Assembly: GCF_020510425.1 (NCBI RefSeq)
Contig: NZ_JAHBAH010000002.1
Span: 62,001 to 126,000 of the forward strand
Reading direction: 5' to 3'
Length of the DNA: 64,000 nucleotides
Source: Quatrionicoccus australiensis
GTDB taxonomy: Bacteria > Pseudomonadota > Gammaproteobacteria > Burkholderiales > Rhodocyclaceae
Shown here: piece after piece, positions 17,501-26,361 of the stretch
Layout of the letters: every line of letters begins with the position of its first letter
How positions within the stretch are numbered: position 1 is the first letter of the stretch
Notes under the pieces: generated by a model
Told to the model about the DNA's origin: nothing
Databases searched by the model: none
Seen by the model: only the letters and a program-made list of their open reading frames with translations
Made by a program: the position numbers and the translations under genes

Positions 17501-20500
17501 TGCGATATGACTCGTTGCCGCCGTCTGATGTCAGACGCAGGGCGTATCTTAGCGCAACGCGGGCTTCCTCCTGGATGCTGCCAGCTGGCACGGTCGCGTT
17601 GTCGATGGCGGCGCGAGCTAGAAGCACACCTATCTTCGAGGCGTGGTGCTGGAACAGATGAAGGAAGGAGTGCTTCGACAGTGTCGCGTTTGGTATCGGC
17701 TTGTTGAGCAACGTGCAAAGTTTCGCGTGATGCATCACCGCGCCGACCAGATCACCCAGCCCAGCCAAGTCCGTCTCGTCATCGCACATTGAGATCATCG
17801 GTGCGGCCAACTTGTCGAACAGGGCCTCGGCAAGGTCACAACGGCCAGCTTGGAATGCAATCAGTGCCATACGGCGACGGTAGCCATTGGGCACGTTTCC
17901 GAAGCCAGGAAGGACGGCGGCGGCATCAAACAGGGAAAGCGCTTGCGCGACGTCGCCACGCCGACTTGCCACAAGCCCTGCGTGAACCATTACAGACGGC
18001 TTGTCTTCACCGGCTACACCGAGATCGCTGCAGAGTTCTTGTGGATCAGCATCAACCTTCCGAAGGAGCATCGCCTCTGCGGCTTCTCTCCTCAAATGCT
18101 GGCGCAGCGAGGCGACAGTTTCTGGATCTAACTTTTCGGGCTGGTGTAGCCCCTCCGCGGCGAGGTGGTCAATCGCTGTCTGGATCTGCTCGCTGTCTCG
18201 GAAGTTAACGGCGCGCCTTGCCCACCTTTCAAATTCCTCGATGTTGTGATTGAGGCCGTGGTTCTGGAACTTGGACGTATGGAGCTGCGCTAGCGGCTCA
18301 AGGCTTTCAAACAGCTCCTTCGCGCGCTCGAAATCGCCTCGCGCCAACAGAGCGTCGACAACCTCGTAGCCCTGGCTGGGGAAATACTGCACAAAGGAGA
18401 GGGCGGCATCAATGTCCCCGACTGCCAGCATCGCCAGCGGAAGCTGGTTGGCGTACTCAAGGGCTGTTTCGCGCCGGCCCACTTCGTCACAACACAGCAG
18501 CAGGCGTGTGAAGACGGTCGCATCGTGCGTTCCACGCACTGCCAGCAGAGCTAGCTGGATATCGGCGTGGATCTCGGCAATAGAACGCCCGTCAGCCAGT
18601 TGCTGCCTGAAGCGAGCAGGCACCGCTAGTGCAAGTACATCGGCCACGTCGCCGGCACGGGCGCGGTAGCGCAGCTCAAGCCAGCGCTGCGCTGATTCGG
18701 GTGGCGCATTCGTCGCCAATTGGGCAAGGTCGCGATACACCCGCGGGGAGTACTCAGCGTCGAGGCTTCCGAGGCGGATCCGCGGTTGAGCGATGACGAA
18801 CAGCCTGAAGCTGTTGTGGAAGACACTCCACCCCTGGGGTGAACTCCGAAGCAGGTGCCGTGCAACGACGAGGGCCCGCTCAATCGCAGACTCCTTGACC
18901 ACCGTGGCCAGCAGCCGCAGGTCCAGGGGGGCCTCGGCGCGGGCGATAAAGCCCAGTACGTCCATTGCATCGTTGTCGCTCGCAATCTCGCGCCAGGCTG
19001 CGGCGTACACAGTCTCAATATCGCCGTCGAACGGCATCCCGCCACTGAGAAGGTGCTTGCGGCCGACATCGTCAGCGTGCAGCAGCGCCTGAATCAAGTA
19101 GCGGGTCGCCAACGGATGGCCATGCGTGAGATTGCTCAGGTCCAATCGCGGAATCTCGTCAGGCAGACCAAGCGCGTCCGCCATCCGAGCGACATCCTCG
19201 CGGCTGAGGGGCCCCATAAATACCAGCCGCTCGTTCTTCTCCGCCTGTTCCTTGACGGCGGGTTTTAGATTGACGAGATCTAACCGCTGCGTGCCGAGGA
19301 CGAACACAACGCCTTTCGGGATGGCCGCGGGAAGAGGCAGTTCGCCCAGCAGCGAGTTGGTCGGCCTCTCTTCGCGGGGCACATGGTCGAGCCCGTCGAC
19401 GACGATGATTGTCCTGATACAGTCGCGGTCGAAGCGTTCACCAGCCTGGCGCATCAGAACGCCGAACTGTTCACGCCTCTCGTGCAGCGAGTCATCGCGA
19501 AGCCGCAGCCCAATCAAGCCGCTGTTACGCAGCTGTGTAGCGATGTCGGTTAGGAAGTTGTCAGCCTCACCGCGACCCACGCCTTGGGCGGCACCCGGCA
19601 CGAACGCTAGGTAGCGGACGCACCGGACATTTGCTTCAGTGGCCAGTGCGACCTGCAAGAGGGTAGATTTCCCGGAGCCAGGTGGGCCTATGAGCGAGAC
19701 GTAGCCCTGGTCGGCGGCATGCAGCGCGGCCAGCAGCTTGAGCTCGGTGTCGCGGTTGCGCTGTACGTAGGCTCCGACCGGGAACCGGTGGATGAGGAGC
19801 GTCTTGGCCGGGTCGCGCCAGCCAAGCTCACGAAGCAACTCGTCACGCGTCCACCTGTCCTTGTCGCGTGCATCGGCGACCAGCTTGGGCAGCACGCTGG
19901 CAATCTCAGATGCCTGTCGCGCCTGCTCTGCGTTCAGCTTATGGGACTGGATGAAGTCGGCCGCGGCACCGCACACCACCCGAAGGCAGTTCAAGAACTG
20001 TTCGAAGCCGCCATCGCTCAGTCCAGCCTCACGACGCAGGTGGTCAACTAGCCGACTCCATTCGGACGTGTACCAATCTTTGAGCGGGCGACTCGGATGC
20101 TGCCGGAGCTCTTCTAGAAAGGCCGCACTGTGGGCCGGCGTACCACCGCCTGGCTTGTCGGTAATCGAAGGGAAGTCGTTGACGACAAGGCGGATCTCGA
20201 CACCGCTTCCCGAGTTGCCATTGCGCAGGCACTGCCAAGCGTGAACCAGCGGCTTCATGAGGCCGTTTGCGCCAGTTAACAGCGTCTCAACAGTGAAGGT
20301 GCTCGGGAACTTGGACGTCTTGAACTGGTGGCCGACCACCAATCCATCGAAGCCGAGCACTAAGTCGTCGGCGATGCCCGCGTTGCGATCGGCCACGCCG
20401 ACCCAAAGCAGCTCGTCGCGCTCGAGCGCGGCGTAGATGGCAGCACCCGCCCGCTCATACTGGCCGATATATCCACGGAGTGCTCGGCGTTCGCCTTCCG

Positions 20501-20552
20501 CCGGCGCAGTTGCAGGAGCTGCAGCGGTGGATGGATTCGGTTTCTTGGACAT
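14505..20552 (-). CDS. Avs-like STAND NTPase with N-terminal Cap4-type nuclease
   Basis: A protein of about 2015 residues. Its N-terminal 100 residues contain RRALRGYIGQYERAGAA, then DDLVLGFDGLVVGHQFKTSK, a D-...-QxK core as in Cap4/PD-(D/E)XK effector nucleases. An AAA/STAND ATPase follows, with Walker A GPPGSGKST near residue 290 and a Walker B-like IIVVDGLDHV about 90 residues later. Some 1200 residues of helical TPR-like repeats come next, ending in a separate C-terminal region. This nuclease-NTPase-repeat layout is that of Avs antiviral sensors, which bind a phage protein and then cleave DNA. The start is placed at ATG 20552 (MSKKPNPS); a TTG at 20591 is an alternative. It stands alone, convergent with the integron cassette. 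Confidence 0.75.
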   Translation of the reverse strand: MSKKPNPSTAAAPATAPAEGERRALRGYIGQYERAGAAIYAALERDELLWVGVADRNAGIADDLVLGFDGLVVGHQFKTSKFPSTFTVETLLTGANGLMKPLVHAWQCLRNGNSGSGVEIRLVVNDFPSITDKPGGGTPAHSAAFLEELRQHPSRPLKDWYTSEWSRLVDHLRREAGLSDGGFEQFLNCLRVVCGAAADFIQSHKLNAEQARQASEIASVLPKLVADARDKDRWTRDELLRELGWRDPAKTLLIHRFPVGAYVQRNRDTELKLLAALHAADQGYVSLIGPPGSGKSTLLQVALATEANVRCVRYLAFVPGAAQGVGRGEADNFLTDIATQLRNSGLIGLRLRDDSLHERREQFGVLMRQAGERFDRDCIRTIIVVDGLDHVPREERPTNSLLGELPLPAAIPKGVVFVLGTQRLDLVNLKPAVKEQAEKNERLVFMGPLSREDVARMADALGLPDEIPRLDLSNLTHGHPLATRYLIQALLHADDVGRKHLLSGGMPFDGDIETVYAAAWREIASDNDAMDVLGFIARAEAPLDLRLLATVVKESAIERALVVARHLLRSSPQGWSVFHNSFRLFVIAQPRIRLGSLDAEYSPRVYRDLAQLATNAPPESAQRWLELRYRARAGDVADVLALAVPARFRQQLADGRSIAEIHADIQLALLAVRGTHDATVFTRLLLCCDEVGRRETALEYANQLPLAMLAVGDIDAALSFVQYFPSQGYEVVDALLARGDFERAKELFESLEPLAQLHTSKFQNHGLNHNIEEFERWARRAVNFRDSEQIQTAIDHLAAEGLHQPEKLDPETVASLRQHLRREAAEAMLLRKVDADPQELCSDLGVAGEDKPSVMVHAGLVASRRGDVAQALSLFDAAAVLPGFGNVPNGYRRRMALIAFQAGRCDLAEALFDKLAAPMISMCDDETDLAGLGDLVGAVMHHAKLCTLLNKPIPNATLSKHSFLHLFQHHASKIGVLLARAAIDNATVPAGSIQEEARVALRYALRLTSDGGNESYRIQQAFKAVPVLAQALLTLGAKCGEDEYRAVLREVDAAIASSTLGGTAYLRRRLAVDAYRVDGDRVRAVDRLNDLATELQESTPSEQIDGLADLAIALAAVGDVERAKQLLATVPEQCLGYALAPKKDPQYAIWRDILVLANTADPENRVKRVSNLMRQVGGMTETEGAAAAHRLTMSLIEEAMQVGPRFGFEVSETLAAWHLIGWPNRVDLLMSGMVRRSPEFVLPCTAVWCGLCLPFYMEPHYRDPYHVGDFIDVAADAAGPGQIEPLSLMLFGAIEVASRAHERVGLLKRLRTAAGKHGFSSAELDAAVARWASEAPEPRHSFTPSKYDSEVTLEELERAFEADGDELNYNAPYRFRDLAETAPLSLVQRMFERWQVLQENARCRFLMVKRLAAAGDVKYAKKLMQGYETSKDPWSSWSQWMGGGKFLYFEAKQLLEGPATSPAAFENIVDSVTAGQESTQSLLTDLDSILPVISATPDWPAIWSLLEEQMAGTREFQLGRPFQPSELPLGDTDLLEDLLHFAYRLPVAEVQRHARNCTLRLARQARHGQALFKSLMRRLLTGESDAPLQALGTLLAADSADLAPELGTAVAALVSHRDIAVAESAALLSHRWGWAVSLDAMPLPLFYSLELEPPSESDPAFRDERTGAMRVESTLGWTQILSSTARHIAKVAGIDEMTVRRRAAMFIQDWGGLEAFGPSGVNRLEAQLRVLDMQITYQKPHAYIAIAALRHVAGELRLAGKLTGRDRSTLLECLGCPLPPRPLKLPRVRPEWIRMPLIDRSAGWSEREQKWVGEVDSDVAPFPESHYGQVVAEVSLFKIFRPRLSEHRLYRFRAPSVQTDGGDFDDCYTKLPIAVWLGQYLALDDELAPTLVRRVVCSVDMGFDAAAYTFVLCPNWVMRLRWHAHDNEPSVFLDASGDVVAKLHWWRDAGPVDIDEESLWGEGCYLVLTPVGLKQITTARGKLDLDINVFASRQIKRPSSYGQSLLKTAKNGYSL

Positions 20553-21310
20553 TTTCGGAGCAATAGAAATGGATTCGGTAGTTGACGCCAACCGGGAGAA
20601 AAAACTGCTTCAGCATCACCTGGGGCATCCAGCACTAGAGGATACATGCTGCTGAGTTATCGAACGCCGTTCTCAAACGAAGTCTGGCCTGTGCCGATCG
20701 AAGCGGTCATTGGCGAGGTCGATCGTGAATGACTCAGATCGACCCGACGTAACCAAGATGAAGAAGCTGTCATGCCCAGTCTGAAAATGGCAATGGCCGG
20801 TCTGTACTCAGCACCGGCCATTTTCCATTGAGGTCGCCACCGGCCGCTTTGGCCGAGGTGCTGTCTGTTGCTGCTCGCATGAGACCGGATCTCGGCCAAT
20901 CCGGCCGTTCAGGGATTGCTACGCGGCGGTCCGCAGTGGGCCGAATACCTGCCGGTCAGTACCAAAGCCGGGCGAACGGCAGCTTTCTCTTTCGATGAAT
21001 GCGTTCTCAGCCCAAAGCCGTCATAGGCCATCTTGAAAACCGAACGTTCAGGAACGTTGAAGTTCAGCCGACGGGCAAAAGCGCAGCTTTTGGCCGGTCG
21101 ACTGCAACGCAGTGTTGGGCGCACAACTAAGCAATGTCAGCCCCGCTGGCAAACCCGAACGAAACCGCGGAGGCGGCCAAAAAACCGAACGGGCGGGTTT
21201 AGCGCGCGTGGCCTACAAATTCCACCGCACAATTTCTTGCTTTAGTAAAATAAACCCTTATAAATTTAATTAGTCTCCGCCATTAATTAAGCGGCCTTAA
21301 CTAAGCGCCC
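20553..21310. other. Intergenic region with hairpin and weak attC-like end
   Basis: No gene is convincing here. A strong hairpin (AATGGCCGGT at 20792 pairing with ACCGGCCATT at 20813, then TTTT) could terminate transcription. Near 21040-21120 an imperfect inverted repeat ends in GTTGGGC (21114-21120), like an attC core box, but its partner box is unclear. The last 70 bases before the Fic gene are strongly AT-rich and probably hold its promoter. Confidence 0.4.
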
Positions 21311-22516
21311 ATGCCCACCACTCAGACCGACCAGTCCCAAGACCCGAACGCCACGCGGATCGGGCGCCTCGTCATGACCGTCGCTTTCAACGAAACCATG
21401 AACGCCTACGTGCCGCAGCCGCTTCCCCCGTCGCCGCCCCTGGTCCTCTCCGACGAGCTGCTGAACCGCCTGAGCGAGGCTGACCGGGCCGTCGGGCGGC
21501 TGGACGGCGTGGCCATGCTGCTACCGGACAAGGCCCTATTCCTCTACATGTACGTCCGAAAGGAAGCCGTACTTTCTTCCCAGATCGAGGGAACGCAGTC
21601 CACGCTCGACGAGCTGCTCCGTTACGAGAACGAGGCGCTGGCAGGCAAGCCACTCGACGACATCACGGAAGTTTCGAACTACGTCGACGCGATGATGTAC
21701 GGCCTCGAACGCCTGAAAGATCCCAAGGGCCTGCCGCTGTGCCTGCGGCTGCTGCGGGAGATGCACGCGCGCCTGCTCCAGAAGGGGCGCGGTGAAAACA
21801 AGGATCCTGGCGAATTCCGCCGCTCGCAGAACTGGCTTGGCGGAACCCGTCCGGGCAACGCCCAGTTCGTCCCGCCGCCGGTCAACGAAATGGATGCATG
21901 CCTGAGCGACCTGGAGCGCTTCATGCAGGACGACTCGCGGCCCATCCCGCCGCTCGTGAAAGCCGGCCTGCTCCACGTCCAGTTCGAAACGATCCATCCT
22001 TTCCTCGACGGCAACGGACGCCTCGGACGCCTGCTGATCGCGCTCTTCCTGGTCGATAAAGGGGTGCTGCGCGAACCGCTGCTCTACCTAAGCCTCTACC
22101 TGAAAACCCGGCGGGAGGACTATTACCGGCTCCTGCAGGAGGTCCGCGTGAAAGGAAACTGGGAAACCTGGCTGGAGTTTTTCCTCGAGGGCGTCGCCTA
22201 CACCGCCAACAACGCCTACGAAAGCGCCATGGGCATCGTCTCCCTCTTCCGGAGCGACCGCGAGCGGATCGCCGCCGCCGGCGACCAGACCAATTCGATG
22301 CTCCGCATCCACGAACTGTTGCAGATCCACCCGTTCCTGAACGCCGCGCAGGCGCAGCGGAAAACGGGCCTGAGCGCCCCGACGGTCAACAAGGCGTTCG
22401 AGGGCCTCGAAGGGCTCGGAATCGTCCACGAGGTGACCGGCAAGCAGCGCGGCCGGGTCTTCGCGTACGGAGCCTTCCTCGACATCCTCGACGCCGGCAC
22501 CGACGTCGCGGCGTAA
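21311..22516 (+). CDS. Fic-domain AMP-transferase with inhibitory motif
   Basis: A 401-residue Fic protein. The catalytic motif HPFLDGNGRLGR (near residue 229) matches HPFx(D/E)GNGRxxR, so the enzyme should be active and move a nucleotide part, usually AMP, onto a target hydroxyl. An N-terminal SSQIEG (residues 89-94) fits the self-inhibitory motif (S/T)xxxE(G/N) of class II Fic proteins. The C-terminal 90 residues look like a winged helix (AQAQRKTGLSAPTVNKAFEG). The gene is 27 bases upstream of a PD-(D/E)XK nuclease-like gene, so the two are probably co-expressed. An AT-rich promoter region precedes ATG 21311. Confidence 0.88.
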   Translation: MPTTQTDQSQDPNATRIGRLVMTVAFNETMNAYVPQPLPPSPPLVLSDELLNRLSEADRAVGRLDGVAMLLPDKALFLYMYVRKEAVLSSQIEGTQSTLDELLRYENEALAGKPLDDITEVSNYVDAMMYGLERLKDPKGLPLCLRLLREMHARLLQKGRGENKDPGEFRRSQNWLGGTRPGNAQFVPPPVNEMDACLSDLERFMQDDSRPIPPLVKAGLLHVQFETIHPFLDGNGRLGRLLIALFLVDKGVLREPLLYLSLYLKTRREDYYRLLQEVRVKGNWETWLEFFLEGVAYTANNAYESAMGIVSLFRSDRERIAAAGDQTNSMLRIHELLQIHPFLNAAQAQRKTGLSAPTVNKAFEGLEGLGIVHEVTGKQRGRVFAYGAFLDILDAGTDVAA

Positions 22517-22543
22517 TTGCCGGCATTAACCCAAGGGCGAGCC

Positions 22544-23809
22544 ATGATCAAATACGTCGAAAAAAGCTCAGGCCTCCTGTTTTCCACGCACGATCTCCAC
22601 GCGATCATGGGCAGTCAAACGGCCGCCATGCGCGCTGAGGTCAACGCCATGGATCCGAACCGCCTGCTCAACACTTCTCCGGCGGACCTGGCCCAATACC
22701 TTGCCGAAAAGTACCGCCTCCGCGCGCCAAGCCTCATTCGCGACGCTTGGTCGGCAGCGGAAACGGAAACACGGATAGATGTTCGACACGACCAGCGCCG
22801 GCACGTTTCGGACCGCAGCCGACCTTGCCTAGTTCCTGGCCAGCGGATCGACGTCGAAGTGCCGATCGACGGCGACGCGGAACTGATGTACGCCCGGGCG
22901 AGCACTTTCAACTTCTCCCCTCCCCGCGCCACCGTGCGCGGCGGATCGCTGTTTCTCGTGATCGAAATCCCCCACGACTCGGGAGACCGGAACCTGCGCG
23001 GCGAAATCGACAGCACGCTCGCCGCCGTGGACGAGCACCTAGGCTGGATCCGAAACGACCTGGCGGGTTTCAACGCGTCCTTACCGGGCGCGGCTACCCA
23101 AGCAGTATCCGACCGCAGACAACGCGTACTGGCGAACCAGGGCCGTGCCGCCGCCTTGGGCATCCCTTTAAAAAGACGTGACGGCGCTCCCGCGACGTAC
23201 GCGGTCCCAGACGTCCGCAAAAGGGCGGTCCCGAAGCTTCCGGCTGCCGCGTCCCTTCCGTACGAACCGGAGCCGATCCTTGAAACGGAACACTACGAGC
23301 ACGTGCTGGAAGTGGTCCAGAACATGGTCCAGGTCATGGAGCGAAGCCCTTCGTCCTTCTCCCACATGGGCGAGGAAGCACTCCGGGACCACTTCCTCGT
23401 GCAGCTTAACGGCCATTTCGAAGGGCGGGCGACAGGCGAGACTTTCAATTACGGCGGAAAAACGGACATTCTCCTCCGGGAAAACGGTCGTAACGTCTTC
23501 ATCGCCGAATGCAAGTTCTGGAAGGGCCCGAAACACTACCAGGAGACGATCGACCAACTGCTCGGGTACTCGTCCTGGCGCGACGCGAAGGTAGCGATCC
23601 TGGTTTTTAACCGGGGAACGGCGGCCTCGACCGTCCTCGCCGGCGTCCGGGAACGGACGGAATCCCACCCGAACCGGAAACGGACGACGGAATGGAAGCA
23701 CGAAAGCGGATACCGCTACGTCTTCCACCATCCTGGCGATACGAACCGGGAACTCACGCTCACCGTTCTCGTTTTCGACGTCCCCGAGGATCCGGGCAAG
23801 CGAGGCTGA
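22544..23809 (+). CDS. PD-(D/E)XK nuclease-like protein paired with Fic
   Basis: A 421-residue protein from ATG 22544, behind a weak AAGGGCGAG site; the frame extends upstream only by a non-ATG start. The C-terminal domain has GGKTDILLRENGR, then VFIAECKFWKG (residues about 305-330), the D-ExK core of restriction-like endonucleases, and later GYSSWRDAKVAILVFNRG. The first 250 residues have no domain I recognise. It follows the Fic gene by 27 bases and is followed by a terminator hairpin, so the pair forms an operon. A defence or toxin role is plausible but is inferred from context only. Confidence 0.7.
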   Translation: MIKYVEKSSGLLFSTHDLHAIMGSQTAAMRAEVNAMDPNRLLNTSPADLAQYLAEKYRLRAPSLIRDAWSAAETETRIDVRHDQRRHVSDRSRPCLVPGQRIDVEVPIDGDAELMYARASTFNFSPPRATVRGGSLFLVIEIPHDSGDRNLRGEIDSTLAAVDEHLGWIRNDLAGFNASLPGAATQAVSDRRQRVLANQGRAAALGIPLKRRDGAPATYAVPDVRKRAVPKLPAAASLPYEPEPILETEHYEHVLEVVQNMVQVMERSPSSFSHMGEEALRDHFLVQLNGHFEGRATGETFNYGGKTDILLRENGRNVFIAECKFWKGPKHYQETIDQLLGYSSWRDAKVAILVFNRGTAASTVLAGVRERTESHPNRKRTTEWKHESGYRYVFHHPGDTNRELTLTVLVFDVPEDPGKRG

Positions 23810-23810
23810 A

Positions 23811-23840
23811 GGATTCCGGGCTAGTTAGCCCGGATCCTTT
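23811..23840 (+). terminator. Hairpin terminator after the Fic/nuclease operon
   Basis: CCGGGCT-AGTT-AGCCCGG, extended by GGAT/ATCC, starts two bases after the stop codon and is followed by TTT. Confidence 0.7.
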
Positions 23841-23969
23841 GAATAGCCGCGTAATCGGCATCGATGCCGAAAATCGCCTTTATGAGTTGCGGCCGGACGT
23901 ACATGTCGTACGGCGACCGGAACGAGTCGAACCCGACCAACGTTACGAATACCGACCGGAGAAGCGGGA

Positions 23970-24092
23970 TAACATTCAGTTTTTTCCGGGGCCAAGCCGA
24001 TGCATTTCGAAAGTTGGAAATGGACCGGAAAGCAGATCCTGCGCGAGTTCTGGATTCACCTGCTCACTACGCCGGCATGGAAGGCGTACGCC
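23970..24092 (+). repeat. Copy 2 of the ~120-bp repeat
   Basis: Nearly identical to 12920-13042, from TAACATTCAGTTTTTTCCGG to the bases around GCCGGCATGGAAGGCGTA. In this copy the frame continues past the repeat, so this is probably the more complete version. Confidence 0.7.
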
Positions 24093-24329
24093 TTGTGGGG
24101 GAAGACGAGTAGCATGGCCTTGTCAGGAAACCTGAGGACGGTCTCGAAATTGGTCGGTGCCGGGATGGACCGGATCGCCGACGGGCTGTACGTCAACCTG
24201 CTCAAGCCGATGGAATTGGTAGCCCGCGCCAATATCGATCGCCATGGCCGATACGAAACCTCCCGAACATTGCGCAGAACTTCTAGATTTCTGAGCGGTA
24301 CGGAATGCCCTGTGCAGAATATCACCTGA
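24000..24329 (+). CDS. Hypothetical protein sharing its start with the 120-bp repeat
   Basis: A 109-residue frame whose first 29 residues (HFESWKWTGKQILREFWIHL) are duplicated in the truncated copy at 12955. No domain is recognised. The protein-level agreement between the copies fits coding sequence, but nucleotide-level duplication explains it equally well, and the C-terminal part looks weak. Confidence 0.3.
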   Translation: MHFESWKWTGKQILREFWIHLLTTPAWKAYALWGKTSSMALSGNLRTVSKLVGAGMDRIADGLYVNLLKPMELVARANIDRHGRYETSRTLRRTSRFLSGTECPVQNIT

Positions 24330-24536
24330 GTTAACCATGTCTTCTCATCAATGCTGACCGGTAAATATCTGGCTCCAGACCAATTCGACATAGCAACAAT
24401 GGAAATGCCACCAGGCAAGTTCGGCCAAGGGCAGCCTGACGATCTCGGCACTTAAGGGACCTATAGTTATCCTCAGGGTCAATCTTGAATGATTTTCGGA
24501 ACTTCGGGACATGCGTCATTGGATCTCCCCGAAAAT

Positions 24537-25337
24537 TCAATCGTTGCCGTAGGGATCTGCAATGATGAAGCGAAATCCGATGTTGTCGTTTGGCCAGAGC
24601 GAAAACATGCGTTTGGCCAACGAAACCCCTTTGTCTGTATCGCGCTCAGCGAGATAACCCAGTACCAGCCCGTGTGCCAGGCGGTGAAATGGCCGGTTGG
24701 ATAGGCACGCGTACGGCATCAGCAATTCCTTGGCCTTGTGCTCGTCGGTGCACTTGGCAATCATCTCGAAGATCGATGCAACCAGCGGCTCCGCGAGACT
24801 GATGGCCTTTTTGTTCTGCCCGATATGGACGTAGGCTCCAACCCGAAAGGCAAATCCGTCGAGGAACGCCGGTTCCTGCTTGGTAAGTTTGTCGGCGAGA
24901 CGAAGCAGTTTGTTGAGCGACGTCGGCGAGTAGTCGTCAAAGTCGCCCGTGAGCCCGCCTTCCATATCGCAAGCCTCGTCGAATTGGTCCGTCACCTTGT
25001 CTAGGATATTTTCCCCAGAATATCCGGTAACGTTTAAGCCTAATTGGCCATAGGCCATCTTTTTGGGCCTCTTAGCGTTGCCATTAAGGTCGTATATGGG
25101 CCAGGACTCAACGCCTTGGTAGGCAACAAACAATGCTCCGAGTCCGGGAGAGTCTGGCCGTTTCTGATCTGTTCCCTTGTGAGCTTCCGACATTGCGTGA
25201 AAGCTAGGATACCCGTGAGTTCTGGCAATCAGTTCCTGAAAATCGGCAAGTTTGCCCCCTTCGGGGTGTTCTGCGAGGAAGGCAGGGAAAAGACGGCGAA
25301 GGTTTTTCGCCTGCTTTTTGGCTTGTTCAATCGACAT
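24537..25337 (-). CDS. Hypothetical protein with helical repeat C-terminus
   Basis: About 266 residues. The N-terminus (QAKKQAKNLRRLFPAFLAEH, then IARTHGYPSFHAM) resembles a short N-terminal module seen in several plasmid and mobile-element proteins. The C-terminal half is helical and TPR-like (LAHGLVLGYLAERDTDKGV, LAKRMFSLWPNDN). Start MSIEQAKK at 25337 is preferred; an ATG four codons earlier is also possible. It stands alone between the defence island and the replication origin. I do not recognise a function. Confidence 0.6.
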   Translation of the reverse strand: MSIEQAKKQAKNLRRLFPAFLAEHPEGGKLADFQELIARTHGYPSFHAMSEAHKGTDQKRPDSPGLGALFVAYQGVESWPIYDLNGNAKRPKKMAYGQLGLNVTGYSGENILDKVTDQFDEACDMEGGLTGDFDDYSPTSLNKLLRLADKLTKQEPAFLDGFAFRVGAYVHIGQNKKAISLAEPLVASIFEMIAKCTDEHKAKELLMPYACLSNRPFHRLAHGLVLGYLAERDTDKGVSLAKRMFSLWPNDNIGFRFIIADPYGND

Positions 25338-25396
25338 GATCCATTCCATAAACTATGGCGGTGACAAGGTAGTAAGCCCGCTTTCTACGCCACGTA

Positions 25397-25582
25397 TAAC
25401 GCCAAGGTTATGAACATGGAGAGAGGGAAATCTTCGTTCCGGAACCCATCAGGTTTCGCCGTTACGGGCGGCAGGCAATCCGTGATGCCTTCGTCCATTA
25501 TGCTTTCCAGGATAGGAGTGTCAAGACAGCCATGTCGTCATCAACTGGAGTTGGCGATGTCATCTACAATCCATTCGAATAA
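25397..25582 (+). pseudogene. Coding-like remnant without a start
   Basis: A frame with coding character (IRFRRYGRQAIRDAFVHYAF ... GVGDVIYNPFE) ends at TAA 25580-25582. An in-frame stop precedes it and there is no start codon. It is probably the 3' end of a lost gene. The bases from here to the iterons at 25865 otherwise show only AT-rich DNA. Confidence 0.3.
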
Positions 25583-25864
25583 CTGCTAATCAGGCTCAAT
25601 AACAGCTCGTTGCCCAGGTAGAGGACGGCATGTACTACTTGGTTGGATGGACTCGTGTATGTCTACTAAGGAGCGATTTAGCCGTCAAACGTGCGTTCTT
25701 TGCTAAGCCATCTACCGATATTGTTTCCCGTAGATGCTCACCTATCCCTGTGGGTGGAGAGAGTGCTGGTGGTAGATTTCAATATTGACGGTTGTTAATA
25801 AAACAGTAAGCACTTACATACAAATTCACGAAAAGGCTCACCTGAACATAATTATGGCGATATA

Positions 25865-26306
25865 GGTGAGCGATACGGGAAATAAGAGAGTTCGCTTAGT
25901 AGCTTTGCAAGCTGCTTGAGGTGAGCTTTTAAGGAAACAACAAAAAAACACTCCCCTATTGAGTGCTTTATTGAGTTAACAAGCTTAAGTAAACAAGATT
26001 AAGCTAGCTCAAACCCTTGTGGCACAAGGCTTCCAGAGCGTTTTGGTGAGCGCTACAGGAAATGAATGACTTTAAGGTGAGCTTGGCAGGAAAATGAATG
26101 TTCCTGGGTGAGCGATCAAGGAAATTTAGGTGAGGCCCACGGGAAATCAGCGACTTAAAGTGAGCGATCCAGGAAATGAGCGCGGTTCCTGTGTCTAGGT
26201 GAGCTGTACAGGAAACATTCTTGGGTGAGCCAAAAAGGAAATGATATTGGCGCACCTTTAAGGTGAGGGATAAAGGAAATATTGATAGGTGAGTTATAAG
26301 TGAAAT
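25865..26306 (+). other. Iteron-type replication origin
   Basis: About eleven direct repeats of the pattern GGTGAGCNNNNNAGGAAAT. Copies start near 25865, 25920, 26045, 26076, 26107, 26129, 26160, 26198, 26224, 26261 and 26288. They lie just upstream of the rep gene, next to an AT-rich stretch at about 25780-25830 that could be the melting region. This is the standard layout of an iteron-controlled plasmid origin. No clear DnaA box was found. Confidence 0.85.
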
Positions 26307-26361
26307 GCGCTTGATCTCAGGTGATTGCACCAAACTCACCTATAGTGCATGATGCTAAATC

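Noticed and set aside
21040..21120. A second full attC site ending in GTTGGGC.
   Set aside because: The inverted arms are only partly paired and no good RYYYAAC partner box was found, so it is mentioned only within the intergenic entry.
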